Assembly (NCBI GenBank): GCA_037074705.1
Contig: CM073593.1
Span: 59,339,501-59,403,500, forward strand
Direction: 5' to 3'
DNA from: Zhengitettix transpicula
Taxonomy: Eukaryota > Arthropoda > Insecta > Orthoptera > Tetrigidae
DNA: 64,000 nucleotides
A program made the position numbers and the translations under genes. Under the pieces are notes generated by a model. It did no database searches, had not been told where the DNA came from, and saw only the letters and a program-made list of their open reading frames with translations. Positions 51,201-61,520 of this stretch are shown piece after piece. Every line of letters starts with the position of its first letter. Position 1 is the first letter of the stretch.

Positions 51201-53734
51201 AAGTTTCCTCCGCATCCTCGTTATCGCGGCCAACACAAACACGCAGCGACAGCCAAGCTTGCCAACAACTCCGCCAAACATTCCCCGCACCGTAGCTAAT
51301 GTTGGTTGATACTATAACTCACATGTTTACACCTGCATTTATTTATACTAATAAAACACCAAAGACCCTACAGACGGCAGTCTGATACCAGTTTAAATGT
51401 TCAAAAATTAGTTACATGCTAATTTGATGCCGTCTTTTAAGAGTAGTTTATACGAAACAGTCGAAAAGACAGAGATGATAACTTTTCGATGTTACAGAGA
51501 AAACTTGTCCAAACTCAAGAGCGGTAGTTTTGTTTCTTTAAGAACCTTTAGAATAAAAATACGGACTGAGACCGTGCAAAAATATTTGAGTAAAACTCCG
51601 AATTTTTCATATTTCCAATAAAAAAATCAATATATTAAAGGAGAAATTCCACGAGAACGGCGACGAACGTGTCGTATTATACAAAATAAAGCCGGCGGTA
51701 AAAGTAACCCATTTTAAATCAGTGTGGGAGGGACAAGTGACTCACGGAAAGTGATACTCAGAAATGTCTTTGAGGAGTGGAAGGATCGTGTAGATGAGTC
51801 TGTTGACTCATTTGGGTCCCACGAAAGTTACTCATAGGACTACTTAACTTTAGGTTGTCAATATTTAATTTTCCTTAAATTTTTACTGATAACTAAACGA
51901 GGATAAAATAAGAATTTCTCTCAAAAAACCGAGGTTTCCTGACGATAACTCCACACAGCGAAAGTTTCGGGCCCCGTTGTTGAACAATAAAGCTGAAACA
52001 TTTCCACGTGCCAGACTCCTCCTCTCCTGCGGCGTTCAGAATACGGAATGATATTTAAACTCAAGTTATTCGTCTCCACATGTACGTTTCAGTTACGTAA
52101 TGGGTGTTGAGAGAGGGTAGAGATGAGGTTGCGAAGCACGTACGAAAACGAAAGACGACTTGCTCAGGAAAAAAAAAATAACTAAAAATGACACTAGCTA
52201 TAATTTGATCTCTCGATTTCAGCTAAACCAAGAAAAAGCAATTAATCACAAACCATTTGCCGAGAAGTTTCTTTAATGGTTCATTTGTCGTGTCACAGTT
52301 ATTACGGCGTTCTGTTCAGCATTCGCAACAACTAAACCGCGAGGAACAGGTAATGCAGCAAACAGAAGTTGTTTGTCAGGTGGATAGTCGATTCTCTTTA
52401 GTGTTACGCAATTATTTCGCAAAAGTGATTGCTAAAAAGAAAAGCTCGTATACTGGGAAATTCATCGTTCATAATTTTGCAACGCTTTACCGCAATCTAT
52501 TATCTATTCTGTAGCCAACATTAGGAATTAAATAGCAACACGGAAAATAATTATTTAGCTGTATGATATACGTCGTCATAAACGGCAACGTATTTGGTCG
52601 CCGTCTTTTGGAAAGCACATATTTGTGAAAATTAAATAATAAAAAAAGTTAATTTGTGATTATTGGAAAAAAGATATAGCCTCTCTTTCAACGGTCAATT
52701 ATTCATGGAATAGGAAAATTTCCTTTACCATGTATGTATTTATAGGGACCAAGATTACGGTCCACAAATTGCCGTAACAGGCAAGGTTTCGAAAGAACTG
52801 TATTTTTTTTTACGGCGCTGTCAAGGTTTCCACGTAAACTGTTATACTATACGATACGTACACAGAATTTTATTGGTATAATTTCACGAGTTGTTTTCTC
52901 GTGGTACTGATCCAGGATTATCTCAACTTAAGAAAATATTTCTCTTGTTACCATTTTTTATCTGTCGATGGAGTCAGAAAATCGTCAGTGCTTTTCAATA
53001 AATAATTTTGTTAGCATTCTGCTGATTATAGACACACAAGATTAAGAACCAAAATATTTGAGTTACTTTTCGAATGATGTTCATATTACATAGTTAATTC
53101 ATAACTAATGTTTAATATTTACAAATTGTAAATACTTTTATGTTAAATTATCACAACTGTAAAGTCTAAGGACTAAGAGATATTTTAGTAAAGGAAATAA
53201 CTAATGCACCAAACAAGGGCCAAAAAATTATTGTTTAATTTTTATTTAGATTCGAAGCTTACAGCTGTAGTTAAAATTTTCTGAAAGTTTGACTTCCATA
53301 TGAGCACTATTTTCAGAATAATGATTGATTAAACAGAAAGCTACACTTATGGCAGCCATTTTAATTCCATTGACTCTCTCACCTAATTAGAATATTAAGG
53401 AAATTTTCAAAAAAAAGAATGGGCACAATATTATCAATTCTAAAGGAGCGATACTAAAGTAAAAAAAAAATTTCGGCTGGAAAATTAATATCGAATAAAA
53501 ATATGCAGACTGGCTTAGTGATTGCCAAACTAATGGAAATTCCATAAGAGGAAATAGCTCATCTGTAAATGACATGAAAAAGCTGTTTGGGCTAAATGGC
53601 TTGACAAAGCCATTTAAAATACTAACGACGACTGTCTAAGGGGATAAAATTCATGGTGTCCATACGAATAGACTTATATCAAGATTATAAAGAAGAAAAC
53701 AATACCCAAATTACCGTAATGGAAGTGATTAAAT
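42261..53734. other. long spacer with unsupported ORFs
   Basis: Over 11 kb without a recognised gene or repeat. GC-richer patches carry frames of 80-120 codons that I cannot link to any family: 44750-44998 plus, 45600-45893 plus, 45873-46232 minus, 48037-48264 plus. The patch at about 51010-51290 has several CpGs and could be regulatory. Some of these might be exons of an unrecognised gene, but no splice-bounded pair with a shared motif is evident. Confidence 0.35.
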
Positions 53735-54918
53735 ATTGACAATCCAGGATTATGGGTGACGCTGAGTTTAATGATGACATTCAATTTGCCATTTAACGCC
53801 CAGGGACGGGGTGGTCGGGGATGGAAATTTTGAAACATGCAAACGAGGTCCATACACTATTTTAATAATTATTTTTAACATTAATTAGATTGATAGTATT
53901 TCTGCAACTCTTTGGTGTATAATTTCAAACCTTTCGGTATGGGAGGGAAGCACGGGTTGGTGTGGAGGTGAGTTACATGAAGATAACGCGAAATCAGCCG
54001 AGATTCGAGACAAATCGGGGTTATGGATGTCGCTGAATTCATCATGACAATCTGGGTAACGCGTAGAGGCGAGCGAGGGTGAGTGTGGTTCGGCTGACGT
54101 GGAAGGTGGTAGAAATGTTCAAAAATGTTAACAATCCATATTTGCGTCAAATAAATATTTTGCTAATAATATTTTTAAATATATTCTGTGTATAATTACA
54201 GCCTATCGACATGAGGGGAGAGAACCATGAAGGGTAGAGTGGAGTTGCATTACATAAAAATAACGCAAAACCAGATATATGAATCGAATCTGGGTTATGG
54301 ATGCCGCTGAGATTAATTATGACATTCAACTTGCATTTTAACCCCCCACGGGTGGGGCTGAACGGAGGAAGAAATTTTAAAACATGTTAATCGGTCAACA
54401 TTTGCGCCCAAAAAAATATTTTTCGCTGTCATTTAAATTCATAATATTTCGGTAGATATTCTCAGTGAATAATTTCAATCCCTACCGCCATGGAAGGGGA
54501 ACACATTTAGGGGTGTGGTTTGGTGTTGCGTTACATGAAAATAACTCGAATATACCAAAATTCGAATCAATTCTGGGGCTATGGATGTCGATGAGTTTCA
54601 TTGTGACAAAATGGATAACGCGCGGTTGGGGGAATGGGGGTTGCTGAACGGCAGTAGAAATTTTCAAATGATATAACCAACCGATTTTTGCGTGTATTTT
54701 TTTAACCAACTGTAGCGGGCGTGGAAATTTTCAAACATGTTAAAACGGCGATGTATTCGTTGAATTAAACTATTTCAGGGTGAATGTGTTCAACCCCCTT
54801 CGTAATGGGAGGTGAAAACATTTAGGGATAGGGGTCGAATTGTGCTACATAAAAATAACGCAAAAGCTACCTAGATTGGATAAACGACATCTCGGGCAAC
54901 GCCGGGCACCCAGCTAGT
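53735..54918 (-). mobile_element. element with GGGTGCCCGGCGTTGC terminus, four internal units
   Basis: On the minus strand it begins at 54918 with ACTAGCTGGGTGCCCGGCGT followed by TGC, identical over 23 bp to the start at about 60793. The body is a head-to-tail series of diverged units. The motif TATGG(A/G)TG(A/T)CG(C/A)TGA recurs at 53751, 54022, 54296 and 54580, with a last partial equivalent near 54880, giving spacings of 271, 274, 284 and about 300 bp. Each unit also repeats ACATAAAAATAACGC-like and AAATTTTCAAACATG-like blocks. No protein of a known transposase is encoded. The distal end seen at 61450-61520 is missing, so this copy is truncated at the left. Confidence 0.7.
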
Positions 54919-54920
54919 GT

Positions 54921-55050
54921 GCAATAAGAAAGATAGCCAAATATAGACAAAACAACACAACGTTTCTGAAAGATTCAGGTGCTAAGAAAAACTAAAATAC
55001 CCAAGAGCCTAGAGAGACACAACTGCACTACTGAGTTGACAAAACACCAT
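54921..55050 (-). repeat. PLE 3' tail copy
   Basis: AATAAGAAAGATAGCCAAAT, AACGTTTCTG, TTCAGGTGCTAAGAA and GAGACACAACTGCACTACTG match, in order, the reverse complement of the PLE tail at about 1700-1570. It directly abuts the terminus of the preceding element. No PLE coding sequence is attached. Confidence 0.75.
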
Positions 55051-55054
55051 CAGT

Positions 55055-55115
55055 GTTCCTGCTTTCCAAGTTGCCACCCGCCAAATTCTAGAAAATTGCC
55101 TGCAGGTCGTCTCCT
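55055..55115 (-). repeat. diverged direct repeat, copy 1
   Basis: Matches 57408-57475 in the same orientation (TGTTCCTGCTTTC, CCAAATTCTAGAAAATTGC). On the minus strand both copies read RP..NFLEFGG.QL.KQE, so the frame is conserved between them. In this copy the frame is open across 55050-55265. The family is not recognised. Confidence 0.6.
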
Positions 55116-55439
55116 GACGAGTAAACATTGGTAGATTTTGTAGCTATCAAATAACAATTTCAGATATTTGAAAATTCCTCTTAGAACAACAGTTACTGAA
55201 TAAACTGTACAAACTAAACAATTGTGGTTAAATTTTAGGGGAAACTCCCTTGAAATTGTCTTCATTTATTACAACCCAGACTTGTCCACTAAAGACATGG
55301 TACTGTTTCAGAATGAATCTACTCTTGGATTTAGAAAATTTTAGTTCGAAATTCTGAAATTTTGAAAGAATTTAATAACCGAGATAGATATTAGAAATGT
55401 ACACGTTGATATTGAAGTGTTCGGGAGCAATGTTCTGCA
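55116..55439. other. spacer
   Basis: The minus-strand frame 55050-55265 covers the first half; nothing else supported. Confidence 0.4.
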
Positions 55440-55690
55440 TCGATTCGCGTGGCGTGTTTTTTTTTTGTGGTTTGTCTGCTAGGCGACAGCGAGGTGCGAC
55501 CACTGCTAATTGGAAATTTCACGCGCCTACACCCACTCCGCCTCCATCTGCGATTCCATTACTTATTCCTGTGCTTAGCGCGCGCTCTTGCCGAGCGAGC
55601 AATCGATAGAGCGGCCGATAACGCACGGACCACGTGCAGGTGCGTGCACAACACTCACGTAACGCACGTAATTACACGTCATTAAGTAAG
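55440..55690. promoter_or_regulatory. CpG-dense patch, candidate regulatory element
   Basis: CpG-rich against an AT-rich background: TTAGCGCGCGCTCTTGCCGA, CGATAGAGCGGCCGATAACG and CACGTAACGCACG. It contains a CACGTG E-box (near 55630) and several ACGT cores. Open frames here are chance products of the composition. It may be a promoter or enhancer; no transcript structure is evident. Confidence 0.35.
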
Positions 55691-56244
55691 GATGCTTCTT
55701 AACGCTGACAGCAGAAACACTTTTACGAACACTCAGCTTAAAGGACCAATCCTTCGGCCCAATTAACCACGATACTTATCCTCATTTCGCGTCGTAAGCA
55801 ACAAAATCTTAAACAGAATATTGGTTACGGTGGTACTGCTCTTGGTTATTTAATTTAAAATAATTGGACAAATAAACGGTATGTACAAAAATATTGCGTA
55901 GTAATTTACTCGATAAGAATATAATTTTTTTCATTCTATAATTCATAATATTTCTCATATGTAACTCTGATTTGCAGAATAACGACAAAAAGTCGAAAGC
56001 TTTAATAAGGAATAAATAAAATAAAATATTAACCCCACCAAATTTCTCTGAAATATTTTAATAAAATTAAAAGTAGAACATTACTAACATAAAAATTGGC
56101 CGAACGTTTTATTTTATTACTGATATAATTTTTTATTTTATATAAAAAAAATAATTCTGACTAATTTGACAGGTATTCTTAATTTATAATTCAATGAAGT
56201 CAAATAATGTAAATGTTGATAAATAAAAATATTTTCGAAGACCC

Positions 56245-56363
56245 AGAGAACGATGGCTTTCCCGGTGAATCTGTTGTAGATAAAATTCTCGGGTCTCAAC
56301 CCCGGGCCAATGGTTTGTTGAATAACAACGTTTCGACAGCAAGCTACGACATCGTCATCAGGT
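56245..56363 (+). repeat. half of a foldback element
   Basis: TTTCCCGGTGAATCTGTTG followed by TTCTCGGGTCTCAA resembles the left terminus of the foldback at 25104-25140 (TTCCCGGTGTAATTGTTGG...TTCTCGGTTTTCA). AACAACGTTTCGACAGC and CATCGTCATCAGG follow, the inward core. The matching right arm is absent: family A sequence begins at 56364. Confidence 0.55.
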
Positions 56364-56604
56364 TAAGTACCCAATGCCCGACCTACCTGATGCAGGTTTT
56401 TCTAGGGTTTTCCCTGCATTTCTATAGGCGAATGCCGGGTAGGATCCTTAAACCATAGCCCGGGGGCCCTAGTAACACTTGGCTACCTTCCTCTACCCTT
56501 CCGCATCCCCCTTTCAAATCCCTTCCTATGCTATTAAAGGGGAGTTGCCCAATGTGGATCACCCTCATGTAGCCTGTTGCCCTAAAAAAAATAAAAAAAA
56601 TAAT
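56364..56604 (+). mobile_element. family A retroposon, copy 6 (3' half only)
   Basis: Starts at TAAGTACCCAATGCCCGACC and runs through GGGTAGGATCCTTAAACC to GTTGCCCT and a long A/TAA-rich tail. A 5'-truncated copy whose truncation point abuts the foldback half. Its tail is the insertion site of copy 7. Confidence 0.85.
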
Positions 56605-56618
56605 AAAAAAGGTTTTAT

Positions 56619-57126
56619 CATCATTCAAGAGAATTCTATCGCAGGTGAACCGTCCCGGAGAGCTCTGGAGAAGGCTATCTTTGGAGATACCTTCACATCT
56701 CTCTGGTTTTTTGAACTAAGGTTCCCTAATGTCGAGGCACCTCGGCCTGTGTATGTTCCGGGGTCGCAGACCTTGGCCATACGGTAAGAGTTGTCCGCTG
56801 TTCCTTATGGAATAGTCGGCCAGCTGCCTCCTAAACTGGTAAAGGCACGGCGAGGGGAAAATTGTGACCCCACAGCAAACCCCCTCTCCCGCCATCGGAA
56901 GGGCGTGGGACAAGTACCAAATGCCTGACCTACCTGACGCAGGTTTTTCTAGGGTTTTCCCTGCACCACTTATAGGCGAATTGCCAGGGATCCCTAGTTA
57001 ACCCTTGGCTACCTTGTTCTACACTTTAGCATCCCCCCTTTCACTCCCTTTCCTATGCTATAAGAGGGGAGTTGCCAGTATGTGGATTACCCTATACATA
57101 GCCTGTCTACACCTTTAAAAAAATTT
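56619..57126 (+). mobile_element. family A retroposon, copy 7, inserted in the tail of copy 6
   Basis: A nearly complete copy of about 508 bp, from TTCAAGAGAATTCTATCGCA to the ACACCTTTAAAAAAA tail. A perfect 14-bp direct repeat, AAAAAAGGTTTTAT, lies at 56605-56618 and 57127-57140. The first repeat belongs to the A-rich end of copy 6, so copy 7 is the younger insertion. It has the CATAGCCTGTCTACACC end shared with copy 1, unlike copy 6 (GTTGCCCTAAAA), so two subfamilies were active. Confidence 0.88.
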
Positions 57127-57407
57127 AAAAAAGGTTTTATTCGAACTTTAAAAAGAATATTTGTTGTGGTTGTATGTTTCAAAATTATTAACAAAAAGTT
57201 GGAGAGCCAAAAAGGTGAAGTCGCGAAGTGATGGTGTCAGGATGATCAGGAACGAGCCGTGAGATGGGTGAAGTGTGAGAATGAGTTAGAGAGGGAAGTC
57301 ATGTCAATAGTTGGGAGAAACATGTTTGAAGACGAGGAGAGTGAGCAATAAGAATATTGAAGCGAGAGCAAAGCCCTTTTTTTTACCTGTGGAGTATTTT
57401 GACCAGA

Positions 57408-57475
57408 TCTGTTCCTGCTTTCATAGCTGACAGCCACCAAATTCTAGAAAATTGCATTCAGGCCGACTTCTCGTA
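57408..57475 (-). repeat. diverged direct repeat, copy 2
   Basis: Counterpart of 55055-55115. On the minus strand it reads SRPECNFLEFGGCQL followed by a stop and KQEQ, so this copy is interrupted where copy 1 has Gly. Confidence 0.6.
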
Positions 57476-60400
57476 ACGTGATTATTAAAAGTTATTAAAT
57501 ACCAAAATTCAATACCTCGTAATGAACTTAATTTGGATATATAATACTAGGTTCTACAATATGGGTTTAATTAGGTACGTACCGCTAATTAACACCAATG
57601 AAATGAAAACTACGGATGCATTAATTTGTCATTAAATCGAAAATACGCTGTTCGTGTCTCATTAAGTCACAGTTTCATACAAAAAATTCCGAGGTTCAAA
57701 GACGTATCATCAAAGGAACAATTTTCATACAGTAGTTACTTTTCATGTCACCAGTCGTACCATCGTACCCGTTTAGGTTTTATTACTATCTACAACGAAA
57801 TGATGATAATTTAAGAGGGTCAAAGGAATGGCCTTTTCAGTTCTGTTTTCGTGAATCTCAAAATGCATGAAACTACTAGTCAGGTTCTTGAGCCAGTTTT
57901 TTTGTTTTCGAAGTGAAAGACCTTGGATACTGGGTCTTATCGCGTTGAGAGGGGGGAAAAAAATTAGTCGTTGTCCTGTTCGTTTCCTGTCAGTGTTTCT
58001 GATTGTGTCGGGATTAACCTTGCTCAATTACAAATGAAAGACCCTCGCCGACTTTTAAAACTCTTACTCATTCATCACGAAATTGTGTGTCAGAAAAACA
58101 TTATTGACGGAACTGTAATTACATTATTTTCCATAATGACATTCCTGACTTCAATAAGTATCGAAATATGGTGTCGATAAATTTTTAAAATAATCGACTT
58201 ACACATATAATTTAAACTTAGATCAGTAAAAGTAAATTATGACGTGGTAATAAAAAAAAATTAACATTGGGGCATTACTCTACTTGGGAAACCAGTTTCG
58301 ATTAATTTTGTAAAATTTTGGACCTGTTAAATAATCATGAGAAATCCGAAGAGATGGATCTTTGATCAGGAATCTGATTGTTCAGGTCTGTACTATTCCG
58401 GAACATAAAAAAATATTACAAGTAGATGTTTATATATAGCTAGGTATATTACCATCATTTTTTTATTTCTGATTTTTGATTCCTGTTTTTAATACTGTAA
58501 TGTTATTAATTAATGTTTCGATTTCGGACGGAAGATTGAAACTTTATGTATTGTATATTCAAAGGTTAGGTTTCGAGCTATAAATTTTATGTTCGGACAA
58601 TAGAAAATATTTATGGCGTACAGCCAAAAGCTCTTTCGGCAACTAAATTAATAAACACTTGAAGAAAACAAACGTTCAGTTGGAGATTGATTTAAACTTG
58701 GGTGTTACATTGTATTAATATAAATTAATAATGCCAGTCTCAATTAAGTTTTAAATATTTAAGAAACGGGTATAAACTAAACTTAATAGATAATGTAGAA
58801 AACTTTTAGAAGAAATTCGGAACACAATTATATTGCAGTTGAAAAAGATATACACTTGAATTTTAATTATTTTTTCATTAAAATAATTATAATAAAATCT
58901 GTGGTTATGTTAATTTCTGTCTGTCACGTTTATTTTGTACGTTTTTACAAGAAAACGGAAGTACAGATTTAGAATAACCTTGTTTCGTTGTTATATATAG
59001 GAATAATAAAGTATCAAACTGCCATGCGCCATCTTGAGGCGAAATGTTGAATGTTTAAAAACGTGATTTTTTAACTGACTGGACAAATATTAAAATATTA
59101 AATTGAACTCGCAGAGAAAGGGTTGACCTGTATCTCTCTGAAGTGGTAAATCTTAAATTGTTATCAATCATTTGAAAAAGTTTAGACTTAAAATTTAGAT
59201 TTCTATTTATTTGTCGTGAGAATGTCGATGGTTTGAGTACTTAAACAAGGGTAGGTCAGGAAACAGCCGCAGAATAATAAGAGACAATCGGTATTAATTT
59301 GCGACTGTATTCAAATTGTGTTTTTATATTATTATTAGAAATAAATCTACAACAGTCCCAATTAAAATTAAATTTTAAATACTTTCAGACAATTAGACTT
59401 GAAATTCGATCCAACATTGGTTATGGGTCATAAAATGAGATAAGGTAGTTTATTAGAGATCCTAGTCACCGTTTCTTATTAATTTAATTTTATAAAGACC
59501 TACGAAGCACTCAACACAATAAAGTATTATTATATGAATGCGAGACTTGATTAATTCAACATATTCGCTACCTGAACACATTACATAACAGACTTCGTAA
59601 TCATGTCATTCATTACGTCACACAAGCATCAGCTTCACGGGACATCAATTCAGAGATACATAAAAGTATTACTACAGTTGTTACCTTTCGCTTTACCATT
59701 ACACTCTAGCTTGGTTTTGGTGCAATTTATTTTTATATTTTCTACCAAATTGAGCAGCCGCCATTTTCTTGTTCATAAACTCTCTTGCGCAGTCGTAAAA
59801 TTCCTCGCTCGTAAAGTGAATTTTTTGCAACAACAAAAAAATTAGTATAAAATGTATTACTTACCGTTCCTGTTTTCGCTGTCCGCAGGCTTCATTTGGA
59901 TGGGATGATGCATCTGAAACAAGCAAAATATTGTCTTAAACTGACGATAGTGACAGTAGAGGCAATTAACATACACTTTCATGGGGAGGAAGGAAGAGTG
60001 AGGAAATGTGAAGTTTCTTAACTGTGACACGCATTCAAACTCCGGCAGCATTTCCTTGTCTCTAGCATTATATTAATAAACCTGCGTGCCAAGCCACTTC
60101 TGAACTTTCTGTGTTTGTCCACACTCGAACGTACAGGGGGCGGTTTGTTACGAATATATACTCACGAAATTAAGACCAGAGATTGAGAATTGCTCTCAAA
60201 GTAAGTCTCGGCTTGCAGGAAAAATTTAACTACGTTATTAAGAAAAACTTTATAAGAATATTTTTTTACTGGAATCAAATATAATTATTTCAGTTTTCCC
60301 CTAAATACATAATTAAACTCAACCACCACCTCAAAATATAGCTCGAGACTAATGCAATGGTCTCTGAAACTACACTTACAAATTAATGGAAATGAGAAAT

Positions 60401-60791
60401 TTATTTTATTATAATTGTATATGTGTTTTATACTAATGGAAAAAATACTATGAGTTATATTTATCTGACTTCTTTAAATAAATATAAAAACAGATAAAAT
60501 ACTATTAAGACAGAAATCTGTTATGAATACAAATTTATACATTATAGTAGAAAAACATTAAAATGTTCTTACTCTACTTTTTCAAACCTCTTTATGTAAA
60601 ATTAAATAAAACATCAAATACGTAATAATTAATTAAATGAAATCGCATCTTGGAAACTTATGTTCCTCTATATTTCATGTAATAAATACTTACGATTTTT
60701 AAATTTTTAATTAAATTTTACAACACATGAATATGACAAAATTATTTAGGATCAAACGATGCGTCTGCTATAATGTTTTTTCTATATTTTA
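57476..60791. other. AT-rich spacer
   Basis: No gene, RNA or structured repeat that I can support; short frames only. Confidence 0.5.
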
Positions 60792-61520
60792 TACTAGCTG
60801 GGTGCCCGGCGTTGCTCGAGATGTCATTTATCCATCTATACGATTTGACTTCAATCTAGGTATCTTTTAGGTTATTTTTATGTTACGCAACTCGACCCCT
60901 ATCATTAAAATGTGTTGTCGGCCGGTTACATTGTTTGACTATTTCCACCCCCACCCCTATGTGTGCTTAGCTCTCATGGTGAAAGGGGTTGAAATTTTAC
61001 GTCATTGATTTTAACAATTATTTATTCCACACAAATGTTGACCATTTAGCCTGTTAGAAAAATCTACCCCCGTATAGCCCCGCCCCTGGGGGTTAAATAG
61101 CGAATTGAATGTCATCATTAAACTCAGCTACATCCATAAAACTGGATTTGACTCCAACGTTGATTGTATTAGCGTTATTTTCTTGTAATACGCGTCCACC
61201 CCCAACCCTAAAGGTCCTCCGTTTCGATGATGTTGTAGTCAGATAACATCGGTAGAAACACTATGAATATCTTTGACCCCTAGAAATATTTATCCGACTA
61301 AAATATCGACTGTTTTAGCATGTTTAAATATTTACACCCCCGCTTCTGGGGGTGGTAGACGCGTCTCACCCCAACAGTGTTTGTTTCCTCGTCGCAAAGA
61401 ACATGTGTACGAAATTTAGTGAAATTTACTCGACTGGTGTAGATTTGTATGAGGAACATACAAATATATATACAAACATGCATACATACAAACAAACAAA
61501 CACTCTGCTTTATTTATTAG
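60792..61520 (+). mobile_element. element with GGGTGCCCGGCGTTGC terminus, two internal units
   Basis: Begins ACTAGCTGGGTGCCCGGCGT and continues TGCTCGAGATGTCATTTATC. Two diverged units follow, recognisable by CATCTATACGATTTGACT (about 60834) and CATCCATAAAACTGGATTTG (about 61131), about 297 bp apart, and by repeated ACCCCTA and GTTATTTT blocks. The distal end has TAGATTTGTATGAGGAACAT, a CATACATACAAACAAACAAA tract and TTTATTTATTAG, a terminus type common among arthropod dispersed repeats. This copy appears complete at both ends. I do not assign a superfamily. Confidence 0.65.
61448..61502. repeat. (CATA/CAAA)n simple tract
   Basis: Tetranucleotide-like tract forming the distal end of the preceding element. 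Confidence 0.85.
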
